Positions 33,242 through 41,860 of a DNA stretch of 64,000 nucleotides are shown piece by piece. The stretch is taken from positions 79,459-143,458 of the forward strand of contig NZ_SJEX01000004.1 in NCBI RefSeq assembly GCF_005930495.1, written 5' to 3'. How positions within the stretch are numbered: the first letter of the stretch is position 1; each line of letters begins with the position of its first letter. Below the pieces are notes generated by a model, which was given only the letters and a program-made list of their open reading frames with translations, was not told where the DNA came from and did not search any database. Made by a program: the position numbers and the translations under genes. The stretch comes from Modestobacter excelsi. Lineage in GTDB: Bacteria > Actinomycetota > Actinomycetes > Mycobacteriales > Geodermatophilaceae.

Positions 33242-35545
33242 GTGGAAGGTCTGGACGACATCGTCGAGGAGTTCCTCGTGGAGAGCCACGAGAACCTCGA
33301 CCAGCTGGACCAGGACCTGGTGGCCCTGGAGCAGGACCCCCGTTCCCGGGACCGGCTCTCGAGCATCTTCCGGACGATCCACACCATCAAGGGCACCAGC
33401 GGCTTCCTGGCCTTCAACCGGCTGGAGGAGGTCGCCCACGTCGGCGAGAACCTGCTCTCCCGGCTGCGGGACGGCGCGCTCGAGCTGAACCCGCGGCGCA
33501 CCGACGCCCTGCTGCAGATGGTGGACACCATCCGCGCGCTGCTGGCCGCGATCGAGGCCTCCGGCGGGGAGGGGACGGTGGAGGTCGCCGGCACCGTCCT
33601 GCTGATCAGCGCCGCCCTGGAGGAGGTCGCCGAGGAGCCGGTCGAGGCATCCGTGGAGGAGGCGGCCCCGGCGGTCGCGTCCGTCGTCCCGTCGCCGGCA
33701 CCGGTGCCGGAGGTCGAGAAGCTCCCCGCTGCCCCGCCGCAGGCACCGACAGCACCGGTCGCGCCGGTGGCTGCCGCGCTCGAGCACCCCGTGGAGCCCG
33801 GCGAGCCGGGGGCCGGCGGCCAGCCGGGTCGCCGCGCCGTCGCCGACAGCACCATCCGGGTCGACGTCGACCTGCTCGACGCGCTGATGCTGCTCGTCGG
33901 GGAGCTGGTGCTGACCCGCAACCAGATCGTGCAGTACGTGGGCCGGCAGACCGACCAGGACCTGGTCCGCGCCTCGCAGCGGCTGAACCTGATCGCCAGT
34001 GAGCTGCAGGAGGGCGTCATGAAGACGCGCATGCAGCCGATCGACCACATCTGGTCCAAGCTCCCCCGCGTCGTCCGCGACCTCGGGCTGCAGTGCGGCA
34101 AGAACGTGCGGCTGGAGATGGTCGGCCGGGAGACCGAGCTGGACAAGACGCTGCTCGAGGCGGTCAAGGACCCGCTGACCCACCTGGTCCGCAACTCCGT
34201 CGACCACGGCGTCGAGCCCTCCGCCGCCCGGGTCGCCGCCGGCAAGCCCGCCGAGGGCGTGCTGACCCTGCGCGCCCGGCACGAGAGCGGGCAGGTCGTC
34301 GTGGAGGTGGCCGACGACGGTGGCGGCATCGACCCGGCCAAGGTCGGCGCCAAGGCCGTCGAGCGCGGGCTGGTCACCGCGGACGCGCTCGCCCGGATGA
34401 CCCCGGCCGACGTGCTGCAGCTGATCTTCCTGCCCGGTTTCTCGACCGCGGCCGCCGTCACCAACGTCTCCGGCCGCGGTGTCGGCATGGACGTGGTGAA
34501 GACCAACATCGAGTCGATCGGCGGGACCATCGAGGTCGAGTCGGTGCCCGGTCAGGGCACCTGCACCCGGCTGCGCATCCCGCTCACCCTGGCGATCGTC
34601 CCGGCGCTGACCATCGAGTGCGCCGGCGACCGCTACGCCATCCCGCAGATCAGCCTGCAGGAGCTCGTCGCCCTGGACGCCGAGAAGGCCGCGGCCGCGG
34701 TCGAGGACGTCGGTGGCGCCTCGGTCTACCGCCTGCGCGGCGAGCTGCTGCCGCTGGTGCACCTGGCCGACGTGCTGGGGCTGGCCTCCGACCGGCACGA
34801 CGGGCACGTCGTCATCGCCGTGCTCAGCTCCGAGGGGCGCCGGTTCGGCCTCGTCGTGGACCGGGTCATCAACACCGAGGAGATCGTGGTCAAGGCCGTC
34901 GGCGGCCAGCTGAAGTCGATCGGCCTGTACTCCGGGGCGACCGTCCTCGGCGACGGCGCGGTCGCGCTGATCCTCGACGTCCAGGCGCTGGCCCGGCGGG
35001 CCCTGCGCGCGGAGAGCGCCGAGCGCCAGGAGCACCGGCTCGCCGCCGCCGCGGCGACCTCGTCCGCCTCGGAGCGGCAGCGGATGCTGCTGGCCGCGAT
35101 CGGCGGCGGACGCCGGGTGGCGATCCCGCTGGACACCGTCACCCGGCTGGAGCAGGTGCGCAGCGAGACCGTCGAGCGGGTCGGCTCCCGCGAGGTCGTG
35201 CAGTACCGCGGCGCGATCCTGCCGATCGTCCGGCTGGACCGGCACCTGGGCGCCTTCGGGGACTCCGGGCGTGAGGTCCTCGAGGTCATCGTCTACGCCG
35301 ACCACGGCCGCAGCGTCGCGATCGTCGTGGAGGAGATCCTCGACATCGTCGACGGCGAGGCCGCGGTGCAGAGCGACATCGACGACCTGGGGCTGCTCGG
35401 CTCGGCGGTCATCGGCGACCGGGTCACCGAGCTGCTCGACGTCCGCGCCGCGATCCTCGCCGCGGACCCGATGTTCTACGCGACCCCACCCGCCCTCGGC
35501 GGTGCGGGACTCGAGGTCGCGACCACCCACCTGATGGAGGTCTGA
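33242..35545 (+). CDS. cheA: chemotaxis histidine kinase CheA with two CheW-like domains
   Basis: A 767-residue cytosolic kinase. The HPt domain carries IFRTIHTIKGTSGFL with phospho-His47. A Pro/Ala/Glu-rich linker near 125-200 stands where a CheY-binding P2 domain is often found. The dimerisation domain starts IRVDVDLLDALMLLVGELVLTRNQI. The ATPase has LTHLVRNSVDHGVEP (N box), VEVADDGGGID (G1), GFSTAAAVTNVSGRGVGMDVV (G2) and GQGTCTRLRIPL. A CheW-like domain lies near 460-590 and a second near 615-750 (VAIPLDTVTRLEQV, YRGAILPIVRLDRHL). The GTG start has GAGG just upstream. It is first in cheA-cheW-MCP. Confidence 0.96.
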   Translation: MEGLDDIVEEFLVESHENLDQLDQDLVALEQDPRSRDRLSSIFRTIHTIKGTSGFLAFNRLEEVAHVGENLLSRLRDGALELNPRRTDALLQMVDTIRALLAAIEASGGEGTVEVAGTVLLISAALEEVAEEPVEASVEEAAPAVASVVPSPAPVPEVEKLPAAPPQAPTAPVAPVAAALEHPVEPGEPGAGGQPGRRAVADSTIRVDVDLLDALMLLVGELVLTRNQIVQYVGRQTDQDLVRASQRLNLIASELQEGVMKTRMQPIDHIWSKLPRVVRDLGLQCGKNVRLEMVGRETELDKTLLEAVKDPLTHLVRNSVDHGVEPSAARVAAGKPAEGVLTLRARHESGQVVVEVADDGGGIDPAKVGAKAVERGLVTADALARMTPADVLQLIFLPGFSTAAAVTNVSGRGVGMDVVKTNIESIGGTIEVESVPGQGTCTRLRIPLTLAIVPALTIECAGDRYAIPQISLQELVALDAEKAAAAVEDVGGASVYRLRGELLPLVHLADVLGLASDRHDGHVVIAVLSSEGRRFGLVVDRVINTEEIVVKAVGGQLKSIGLYSGATVLGDGAVALILDVQALARRALRAESAERQEHRLAAAAATSSASERQRMLLAAIGGGRRVAIPLDTVTRLEQVRSETVERVGSREVVQYRGAILPIVRLDRHLGAFGDSGREVLEVIVYADHGRSVAIVVEEILDIVDGEAAVQSDIDDLGLLGSAVIGDRVTELLDVRAAILAADPMFYATPPALGGAGLEVATTHLMEV

Positions 35546-35546
35546 C

Positions 35547-35993
35547 GTGAGCACCGCGACCCGCACCATGCCGGCCACCAGCCAGCTGGCCACCTTCTGG
35601 CTCGACGGCGACCTGTTCGGCGTCGAGGTGGAGCACGTGCAGGAGGTGCTCCGCAGCCAGAGCATCACCCGGGTGCCGCTGGCCCCGCCCGCCGTGGCCG
35701 GCCTGATCAACCTCCGCGGCCAGGTGGTCACCGCCATCGAGCTCCGGGAGCGGCTGGGCCGCCCGGCCCGCCCGGCGGGCGAGGAGCCGGTCGTCATCGT
35801 CGTCCGGCTGCACGGCGAGGCGGTCAGCCTGCTCGTGGACAGCATCGCCGACGTCGTCGATGTCGACCTGCGCGACTTCGAGGCACCGCCGGACACGATG
35901 GACGGCACCGCCCGCGAGCTGATCCGCGGCGCCTACAAGCTCTCCGGCCAGCTCCTCCTGGCCCTCGACGTCAACCGCGCCGTCGGTTCCTGA
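35547..35993 (+). CDS. cheW: chemotaxis coupling protein CheW
   Basis: A 148-residue adaptor linking receptors to CheA. The CheW fold is evident: [58 protein letters not shown], then [25 protein letters not shown] and [28 protein letters not shown] is the family signature. The GTG start is one base after the cheA stop, so translation is coupled. MCP1 follows after 19 bases. Confidence 0.95.
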   Translation: MSTATRTMPATSQLATFWLDGDLFGVEVEHVQEVLRSQSITRVPLAPPAVAGLINLRGQVVTAIELRERLGRPARPAGEEPVVIVVRLHGEAVSLLVDSIADVVDVDLRDFEAPPDTMDGTARELIRGAYKLSGQLLLALDVNRAVGS

Positions 35994-36012
35994 AGAAGAG
36001 AGTCCCCTCGAC

Positions 36013-37620
36013 ATGAGCAACGTCGCCCTCCCCTCCCGGCCGTTCGGGTGGTTCGCCGACCGATCCATCGGCGTCAAGATCGGCGCGGTCCTGACCCTGC
36101 TGGCCGTCGTCGTCCTCGGCACCAACCTGCTGGCGGTCAGCCGCATCAACGACATGCGGGCCGGGCAGGAGGCGATCTACACGGAGAACCTCAAGCCGCT
36201 CAACGCACTGTCCGCGGTCCAGCGGGCCACCGCTGCCCACCGCGCCCGGGTCCTCGAGTACGCGGTCTCCGACCCCACCCGCCGCACCGAGCTGCTCGGT
36301 GAGATGGACGAGAAGCAGGCCGACGTCGACGCCGCGCTGGCCGAGTACGCCCCCTACGTCGTCGACCAGGAGGCGATGGACTCCTACGCCGACGGTCGCG
36401 AGCAGTTCCTGGCCACGAACGCCGGCCTGCTCTTCCCGGCCGCGGACGCCGGCAACCTCACCGCGTTCGCGCAGGTCTACCGGGACGTCTCCAGCCCGCT
36501 GCTGACCCAGATCGCCGACGGCCTCGAGGCGGAGGGCGAGGCCCAGTCCGCCCAGGCCGCCGCGCGCAACGCCGCCGCCGCCGACGAGGCGAGCAGCTCC
36601 ATCACGCTGCTGCTGGTCACCTCGATCACCGCCGTCCTGGTCGCCGCCGGCCTGGCCCTGCTGGTCGTCCGCCGGATGGTGAGCACCGTCCGCTCGGTGC
36701 AGAGCGCCGTGGAGGCCATGGCCGACGGCGACCTCACGGTGCTGCCGGAGGTCCGCGACCGTGACGAGCTGGGCCGGATGGCCGAGTCGCTGGCCGCGGC
36801 GCAGACCAACCTGCGGTCGGTGATGTCCTCGGTCGTCGCGTCCTCGGACGCGGTGGCTGCGGCGTCGGAGGAGCTGTCGGCGTCCTCCGCGCAGATCTCG
36901 GCGTCGGCGGAGGAGACCTCCGCGCAGTCCGGTGTGGTGTCCACCGCGGCGGAGGAGGTGTCCCGCAACGTGGCGACGGTGGCGGCGGGTGCGGAGCAGA
37001 TGGGTGCCTCGATCCGGGAGATCAGCCAGAACGCCAACGAGGCGGCCCGGGTGGCCGCGCAGGCGGTCGCGGAGGCGGAGGCCACGACGGCGACGATCAC
37101 CCAGCTGGGCACGTCGTCGCAGGAGATCGGCGCCGTGGTCAAGACCATCACCTCGATCGCGGAGCAGACCAACCTGCTGGCGCTGAACGCCACGATCGAG
37201 GCGGCGCGGGCGGGGGAGGCCGGGAAGGGGTTCGCGGTGGTGGCCAACGAGGTGAAGGAGCTGGCGCAGGAGACGGCGCGGGCGACGGAGGACATCGCGC
37301 GGCGGGTGGAGGCGATCCAGGGTGACACCTCGGGTGCGGTCTCGGCGATCGGCCGGATCTCGGAGATCATCGGGTCGATCAACGACTTCCAGTTGACCAT
37401 CGCCAGTGCGGTGGAGGAGCAGACGGCGACGACCAATGAGATGTCCCGGTCGGTGCAGGAGGCCGCGGGTGGGTCGACCGAGATCGCCGTGAACATCACC
37501 GGGGTGTCCACGGCGGCGTCCTCGACCACCCAGGCGCTGGGGCAGACCCGGCAGGCGGTGGACGAGCTGTCCCGGATGGCCTCGCACCTGCGCACCACGG
37601 TGGCCCGCTTCACCTACTGA
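36013..37620 (+). CDS. methyl-accepting chemotaxis protein (MCP1)
   Basis: A 535-residue transmembrane receptor. Helix 1 is near residues 22-45 ([24 protein letters not shown]). A four-helix-bundle-like periplasmic sensor spans about 46-190. Helix 2 is near 195-218 ([23 protein letters not shown]). HAMP follows near 220-270, then the signalling domain with the hairpin tip [32 protein letters not shown]. No CheR-docking pentapeptide ends the protein (it ends RFTY). The ligand is unknown. The signalling domain is nearly identical to that of MCP2 (39071-40690). GAAGAAGAGAG upstream is a possible ribosome binding site. Confidence 0.95.
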   Translation: MSNVALPSRPFGWFADRSIGVKIGAVLTLLAVVVLGTNLLAVSRINDMRAGQEAIYTENLKPLNALSAVQRATAAHRARVLEYAVSDPTRRTELLGEMDEKQADVDAALAEYAPYVVDQEAMDSYADGREQFLATNAGLLFPAADAGNLTAFAQVYRDVSSPLLTQIADGLEAEGEAQSAQAAARNAAAADEASSSITLLLVTSITAVLVAAGLALLVVRRMVSTVRSVQSAVEAMADGDLTVLPEVRDRDELGRMAESLAAAQTNLRSVMSSVVASSDAVAAASEELSASSAQISASAEETSAQSGVVSTAAEEVSRNVATVAAGAEQMGASIREISQNANEAARVAAQAVAEAEATTATITQLGTSSQEIGAVVKTITSIAEQTNLLALNATIEAARAGEAGKGFAVVANEVKELAQETARATEDIARRVEAIQGDTSGAVSAIGRISEIIGSINDFQLTIASAVEEQTATTNEMSRSVQEAAGGSTEIAVNITGVSTAASSTTQALGQTRQAVDELSRMASHLRTTVARFTY

Positions 37621-37652
37621 GCGGACCCCCTCGACGGGGCCCCGACGCACCA

Positions 37653-37700
37653 CCGCGGCCGCTGCTCCGCCCTCTTCCCCGGGCGGAGTGGCGGCCGCGG
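37653..37700. terminator. 20-bp hairpin between MCP1 and the HxlR gene
   Basis: Positions 37653-37672 pair with 37681-37700 around TCTTCCCC, with 18 Watson-Crick and two G-T pairs. It lies between convergent genes and could end transcripts from both sides. Confidence 0.75.
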
Positions 37701-37711
37701 CGCGTCCCGGG

Positions 37712-38353
37712 TCAGGCGGCCAGGTGGAAGGTGCTCGCGAAGCGGTCGAGCAGGTCACCCCGCCCGCGCAGCACCTCGACCACGCCGGTCGCGATCGCGC
37801 GGTCCGGGGCGAGCTCCCCGGAGATGACCCGGTGGATGCCCGGACCCGTGGCGAAGGCGAGGTCCACCGGTCCCTCGCCCCGCGTCACGTCCAGGGTGGA
37901 GCCGTCCACCCGGATGAGCAGCTCGGCAGAGCCGACCCGGGCCCCGTAGGCCGTCGCCGGCAGGTCTGCCGCCACCTGCGGCCGGAAGGCGGTGCGCAGG
38001 GAGATGGTCATCGAGTCGGGGGTGATGATCTGGTCCTCCCGGGGGTCGCCCATCGCCTTGAAGCCCCAGGCCCCGAGCGCGAGCACGACGGGCTCGAGCT
38101 CGTGGCCGTAGGGGGTCAGCTCGTAGACGACGACCCGGGAGCGCGGCGCCCGCCGCAGGACGCCGGCCGCCTGCAGCTCCTTGAGCCGCGCCGCCAGGAC
38201 GTTGCTCGGGATGCGGGGGAGCCCCGCGGCGAGCTCGCCGTAGCGGCGCGGCCCGACGAGCAGGTCGCGCACGATGAGCAGTGCCCAGCGCTCGCCCACG
38301 AGCTCCAGCGCCCGGGTGATGCCGCAGTACTGCCCGTAGTCGCGTGCGGCCAC
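37712..38353 (-). CDS. HxlR-family transcriptional regulator
   Basis: A 213-residue regulator. The N-terminal winged helix has YCGITRALELVGERWALLIVRDLLVGPRRYGELAAGLPRIPSNVLAARLKELQAAGVL with the conserved cysteine (Cys10) that HxlR proteins can use for thiol sensing. The C-terminal ~100 residues (LLIRVDGSTLDVTRGEGPVDLAFATGPG) look like an SCP2 sterol-carrier-like domain, a known pairing. It starts at GTG 38353, five bases after the VOC stop, and is probably cotranscribed with VOC. Autoregulation through the operator at 38835-38851 is likely. Confidence 0.9.
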   Translation of the reverse strand: MAARDYGQYCGITRALELVGERWALLIVRDLLVGPRRYGELAAGLPRIPSNVLAARLKELQAAGVLRRAPRSRVVVYELTPYGHELEPVVLALGAWGFKAMGDPREDQIITPDSMTISLRTAFRPQVAADLPATAYGARVGSAELLIRVDGSTLDVTRGEGPVDLAFATGPGIHRVISGELAPDRAIATGVVEVLRGRGDLLDRFASTFHLAA

Positions 38354-38358
38354 CGCCC

Positions 38359-38793
38359 TCAGGCCTGCTGGGCCGCGAAGGCCGCGGGGCCCTGCTCGGC
38401 GGCGACCGGGTCCATCCAGCCGAACTCGATGATGTTGCCGTCGGGGTCGGTGAGCTGACGCTGGTACATGAAGCCGTAGTCCGAGGCAGGGCGCGGCTCC
38501 GAGCCCCCTGCGGCGAGGCCGTCGGCGACGGTGGCGTCGACCGCCTCACGGCTGTCGAGGAAGAGCGCGGTCGACACCGACGGGCTCGTCCTCGGGTCGC
38601 CGATCGGCAGGTCGGTGAAGGTCTGGAAGAACTCGCGCACCAGCAGCATGAAGTAGTTGTGGCCGTCCTCGACGACGACGCAGGCCGCGTTGTGATCGGT
38701 GAACTGCGGGTTGATGGTGCCTCCGATCGCCGTGTAGAACGCCTTCGCGCGCTCCAGGTCGGTCACCGGCAGGTTGACGAACATCGCGGTCAT
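38359..38793 (-). CDS. VOC-family (glyoxalase-like) protein
   Basis: A 144-residue vicinal-oxygen-chelate protein: [30 protein letters not shown] in the first half, and [16 protein letters not shown] at the end, with a probable metal-ligand Glu. Lactoylglutathione-lyase-like proteins of this type are often paired with HxlR regulators and respond to reactive carbonyls. The substrate here is unknown. The HxlR-type palindrome is 42 bases upstream of the ATG. The pair interrupts the chemotaxis region and is on the opposite strand. Confidence 0.88.
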   Translation of the reverse strand: MTAMFVNLPVTDLERAKAFYTAIGGTINPQFTDHNAACVVVEDGHNYFMLLVREFFQTFTDLPIGDPRTSPSVSTALFLDSREAVDATVADGLAAGGSEPRPASDYGFMYQRQLTDPDGNIIEFGWMDPVAAEQGPAAFAAQQA

Positions 38794-38834
38794 CGTGGTC
38801 TCCCTCGCATGGCTCCTGCTGTGGACGACGTCAC

Positions 38835-38851
38835 ACTTGCAAAAAGCAAGT
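38835..38851. promoter_or_regulatory. HxlR-type operator upstream of the VOC-HxlR operon
   Basis: ACTTGC and GCAAGT form a perfect inverted repeat around five A/T bases (ACTTGCTTTTTGCAAGT on the minus strand). It is strikingly AT-rich for this genome and of the form bound by HxlR-family dimers. It is the best candidate target of the adjacent regulator. Confidence 0.75.
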
Positions 38852-38949
38852 CAGCCGTCAAGACCCCTCACCGCGACGTCGACAAGGCGATCGGACGGCC
38901 TGGTCACCGAGGTGTCTGTGCGCATCCGGCAGGAGCTGTCACGTTGCGG

Positions 38950-38976
38950 TGAACCGTCCTCCGGTGCTGCCGAGAA
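38950..38976 (+). promoter_or_regulatory. weak WhiG/FliA-type promoter upstream of MCP2
   Basis: TGAA, 15 bases, then GCCGAGAA, about 95 bases before the MCP2 ATG. The -10 half matches GCCGATAA at seven of eight positions. Confidence 0.35.
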
Positions 38977-39070
38977 TGGCCCCGACGACCATTCCGGGAC
39001 GTCTTCGGACCGATCGCGCGCCGTGCGCCGCCGGTCGGTCCCTCCCCCGCCACCCACCTGGAGAACCGCC

Positions 39071-40690
39071 ATGTCCTCGTCGTCGTCCCCTGCTCCGCGC
39101 CGCGCCTGGTGGGGTGACCGTCCGGTGCGCACCAAGGTCCTGACCGCGGTCGGTACGGCTGCGGTCGTCGCCGCCGGCGTCGGCGTGACCGGGATCGTGG
39201 CCCTCGGGGCGTCGGCGGACACCAGCCACAGCCTGTACGCGAGCAACCTGGTCGGGGTCAGCACCGTCGGGGACATGCGAGTCGTCATCGGGCAGGTCCG
39301 CAAGGCCACCCGGGACGCGGTGATCACCCCCGACCCGGCGGAGACGCAGCACATCCTCGACCAGCTCCCTGGGCTGGCCGCCGACTACCACACCGCGGTG
39401 GACGCCTACGCCGCGTCGATGCCGACGCCCGAGAAGCAGGACCTGGTCGACCAGGCCTCGGCCCTGTTCGACCAGTACGTGCAGGTGGCCACCGCAGAAC
39501 TGGGCCCGCTGGCCCGCGCGTCGGACACCGCCGGCTGGTACCGGACGAACAAGGCCGACGTCGCGCCCCTGGCCTCGCAGGCCGAGGACCTCGTCAGCCA
39601 GGTCCGCGACCTCGAGGTCGAGGAGGCGGCGGCGGCGGACGAGTCCGCTGCCGCCGCCTACCGGTCGCAGCGCACGCTGGCCGTGGTCCTGGTGGTCGCC
39701 GGCCTGGTCGTCGCCCTGGGGGTCGGTCTCGCCGTCGCCCGCGGTCTCGCCCGGGACGTGCGCCGGGTCAAGGTGGTGACCGACGCGCTGGCCGCCGGTG
39801 ACCTCACCGCGAGCAGTGGGCTGAGGACCCGCGACGAGCTGGGGCTCATGGGCGCCTCGCTCGACGACGCGGTCACCTCGCTCCGCGAGCTGATGGTCAC
39901 GATCTCGGCCTCCGCCGACGCCGTGGCCGCGTCCTCGGAGGAGCTGTCGGCCTCCTCCAGCCAGATCGCCGCCTCGGCGGAGGAGACGTCGGTCCAGTCG
40001 GGGGTGGTGTCCGCCGCCGCGGAGGAGGTCTCCCGCAGCGTGGGCACCGTCGCGGCGGGCGCCGAGGAGATGGGTGCCTCGATCCGGGAGATCAGCCAGA
40101 ACGCCAACGAGGCGGCCCGGGTCGCCGCGCAGGCGGTCACCGAGGCCGAGGCCACCACCGCGACGATCACCACGCTGGGCACCTCGTCGCAGGAGATCGG
40201 CGCCGTGGTCAAGGTGATCACGAGCATCGCCGAGCAGACCAACCTGCTGGCGCTCAACGCGACCATCGAGGCCGCCCGCGCGGGGGAGGCCGGCAAGGGC
40301 TTCGCGGTGGTCGCCAACGAGGTCAAGGAGCTCGCCCAGGAGACCGCGCGGGCGACCGAGGACATCGCCCGCCGGGTGGAGGCGATCCAGGGCGACACCA
40401 CCCGCGCGGTCCAGGCGATCACCGGCATCTCGACGGTGATCGGGTCGATCAACGACTACCAGCTGACCATCGCCAGCGCGGTGGAGGAGCAGACGGCCAC
40501 CACCCAGGAGATGTCCCGCTCCGTCCAGGAGGCCGCGGGCGGGTCGACCGAGATCGCGGCCAACATCACCGGCGTCTCGACGGCGGCCGACAGCACCACC
40601 CAGGCGCTCAGCCACAGCCGGCAGGCCGTGGACGAGCTGTCCCGGATGGCGGCGGACCTGCGCGGCTCGGTGTCCCGCTTCACCTTCTGA
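39071..40690 (+). CDS. methyl-accepting chemotaxis protein (MCP2)
   Basis: A 539-residue receptor. Helix 1 is near residues 23-46 ([23 protein letters not shown]). A four-helix-bundle sensor spans about 47-195. Helix 2 is near 200-222 ([21 protein letters not shown]). HAMP follows, then the MA signalling domain, which differs from MCP1 at few positions while the sensor domains share little. No terminal pentapeptide is present (it ends RFTF). The frame is open further upstream, but the ATG at 39071 gives a proper cytosolic lead and has GGAG eight bases upstream. Confidence 0.94.
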   Translation: MSSSSSPAPRRAWWGDRPVRTKVLTAVGTAAVVAAGVGVTGIVALGASADTSHSLYASNLVGVSTVGDMRVVIGQVRKATRDAVITPDPAETQHILDQLPGLAADYHTAVDAYAASMPTPEKQDLVDQASALFDQYVQVATAELGPLARASDTAGWYRTNKADVAPLASQAEDLVSQVRDLEVEEAAAADESAAAAYRSQRTLAVVLVVAGLVVALGVGLAVARGLARDVRRVKVVTDALAAGDLTASSGLRTRDELGLMGASLDDAVTSLRELMVTISASADAVAASSEELSASSSQIAASAEETSVQSGVVSAAAEEVSRSVGTVAAGAEEMGASIREISQNANEAARVAAQAVTEAEATTATITTLGTSSQEIGAVVKVITSIAEQTNLLALNATIEAARAGEAGKGFAVVANEVKELAQETARATEDIARRVEAIQGDTTRAVQAITGISTVIGSINDYQLTIASAVEEQTATTQEMSRSVQEAAGGSTEIAANITGVSTAADSTTQALSHSRQAVDELSRMAADLRGSVSRFTF

Positions 40691-40740
40691 AGGGACGGGA
40701 GTTTCGACGCACCGTGATCGGGCACTGACGGCGCGACAGC

Positions 40741-40797
40741 GCCACGCGGCCGCCATCTCCTCGCTGTCCTGCGAGCGGGTGACGGCCGCGTGGCTTT
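40741..40797 (+). terminator. terminator after MCP2
   Basis: GCCACGCGGCCG (40741-40752) and CGGCCGCGTGGC (40783-40794) pair perfectly over 12 bp, followed by TTT. The 30-base loop is long, but the stem is strong. Confidence 0.7.
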
Positions 40798-40846
40798 CCG
40801 CGAGTGGGCCCCGCACGATCGACCGACCACCCACCCTGGAGGCGAC

Positions 40847-41761
40847 GTGCCCTACTCCCTGGTCAGCGCAGCGACGCTCGGCTTCGACCTCGTCCGCCTG
40901 CCCGGAGGGGAACGTGTCGCGGACGTCCTGCTGGCCGGCCTGGGCGCCGACGCCGCCGCCCTGCACCGCCTCGCCGCCGGCCACGCCGCGGCCGGCCGGC
41001 CCGCCGCCGAGCGGGCCGAGCTCGCCGTCCGGGCGCGCCGGGCGCACGAGCTGGCCGCCACCGGCGTGCCGCAGCTGCGGGACATCGGCGACCCGGGGGG
41101 CACCGCCCCCGACCGGTCCGCGCGGCTGGTCACCCTGCTCGAGCAGGGCACCATCGGCAACACCCCCGCCCTGGAGCGGCTGGTCCGGGACGACGTCCTG
41201 GGCCCGGAGCACGCGGCGGTGGCCGACCTCGACCCGGCGGTGGCCACGCTCGCCGCCGACGTGCTGGCCGACGCCGCCACCGGCTGGTGGGCCGCCGACG
41301 CGCTGCCCGACCCGGTGCGGCAGCAGCTCACCGGCCCGTACGCCACCGTCGCCGCCTGGGAGCCGCTCCCCCGCCCCGAGCTCGGCCCGGCCGCCCCGGC
41401 CCTGGCCGAGCTGCTCGACGAGCTGCGGGCGCTCGACGAGACCGGACGGCGCCGCTGGCGGCTCGCCGTCGAAGCCACCCGGCTGCAGCGCCGCCCGTGG
41501 GCCGCGGCGATGCACGGTGCCGCGTGGGCCGCGCACGTCTCGGGCCGGACCCGGACGCTCGCCGCGGCCCAGCTGGTCGCCGTTCAGGCGTTCGGAGCGG
41601 CCGGCTTCACCGCCCGGGACGGCGCGGAGGGCGTGTGGAACGCCCTGGCCGGCTGCGTGCAGGGGCTGGCGATGGGCGACCTGCTCGACGAGGAGTCGCT
41701 CACGGTCCTCGGTGCGCCCTGGCAGCTGGTGACGGGCAGGTCGCTCCCGCACGGCGGGTGA
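40847..41761 (+). CDS. uncharacterised protein within the chemotaxis region
   Basis: A 304-residue protein I do not recognise. It is soluble-looking, Ala-rich and predominantly helical, with no signal peptide, membrane helix, nucleotide-binding motif or metal site that I can see. Recurrent features are long helices such as ALHRLAAGHAAAGRPAAERAELAVRARRAHELAA and a C-terminal segment (LVAVQAFGAAGFTARDG, ALAGCVQGLAMGDLLDEESLTVLG). The GTG at 40847 has GGAGG five bases upstream. It sits after the MCP2 terminator and 99 bases before cheB, on the same strand. The cheB promoter begins 24 bases after its stop. Position suggests, but does not prove, a motility role. Confidence 0.75.
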   Translation: MPYSLVSAATLGFDLVRLPGGERVADVLLAGLGADAAALHRLAAGHAAAGRPAAERAELAVRARRAHELAATGVPQLRDIGDPGGTAPDRSARLVTLLEQGTIGNTPALERLVRDDVLGPEHAAVADLDPAVATLAADVLADAATGWWAADALPDPVRQQLTGPYATVAAWEPLPRPELGPAAPALAELLDELRALDETGRRRWRLAVEATRLQRRPWAAAMHGAAWAAHVSGRTRTLAAAQLVAVQAFGAAGFTARDGAEGVWNALAGCVQGLAMGDLLDEESLTVLGAPWQLVTGRSLPHGG

Positions 41762-41784
41762 TCCCCAGCTCCCGCGCAGTCTGG

Positions 41785-41813
41785 CTCAAGACCCCGGCAG
41801 CTGGTGCCGATAG
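41785..41813 (+). promoter_or_regulatory. WhiG/FliA-type (sigma-28 family) promoter of the cheB operon
   Basis: CTCAAG, exactly 15 bases, then GCCGATAG. Both halves agree closely with the sigma-28/WhiG consensus (TAAA-type -35, GCCGATAA -10). It lies 48 bases before the cheB start, so a motility sigma factor probably drives cheB-cheR-cheY-cheX-cheY-cheX. Confidence 0.8.
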
Positions 41814-41860
41814 AGGTGGGGAGCGGCCCACCGGCCGGAACACGGGCTGCGGGGGAACGC

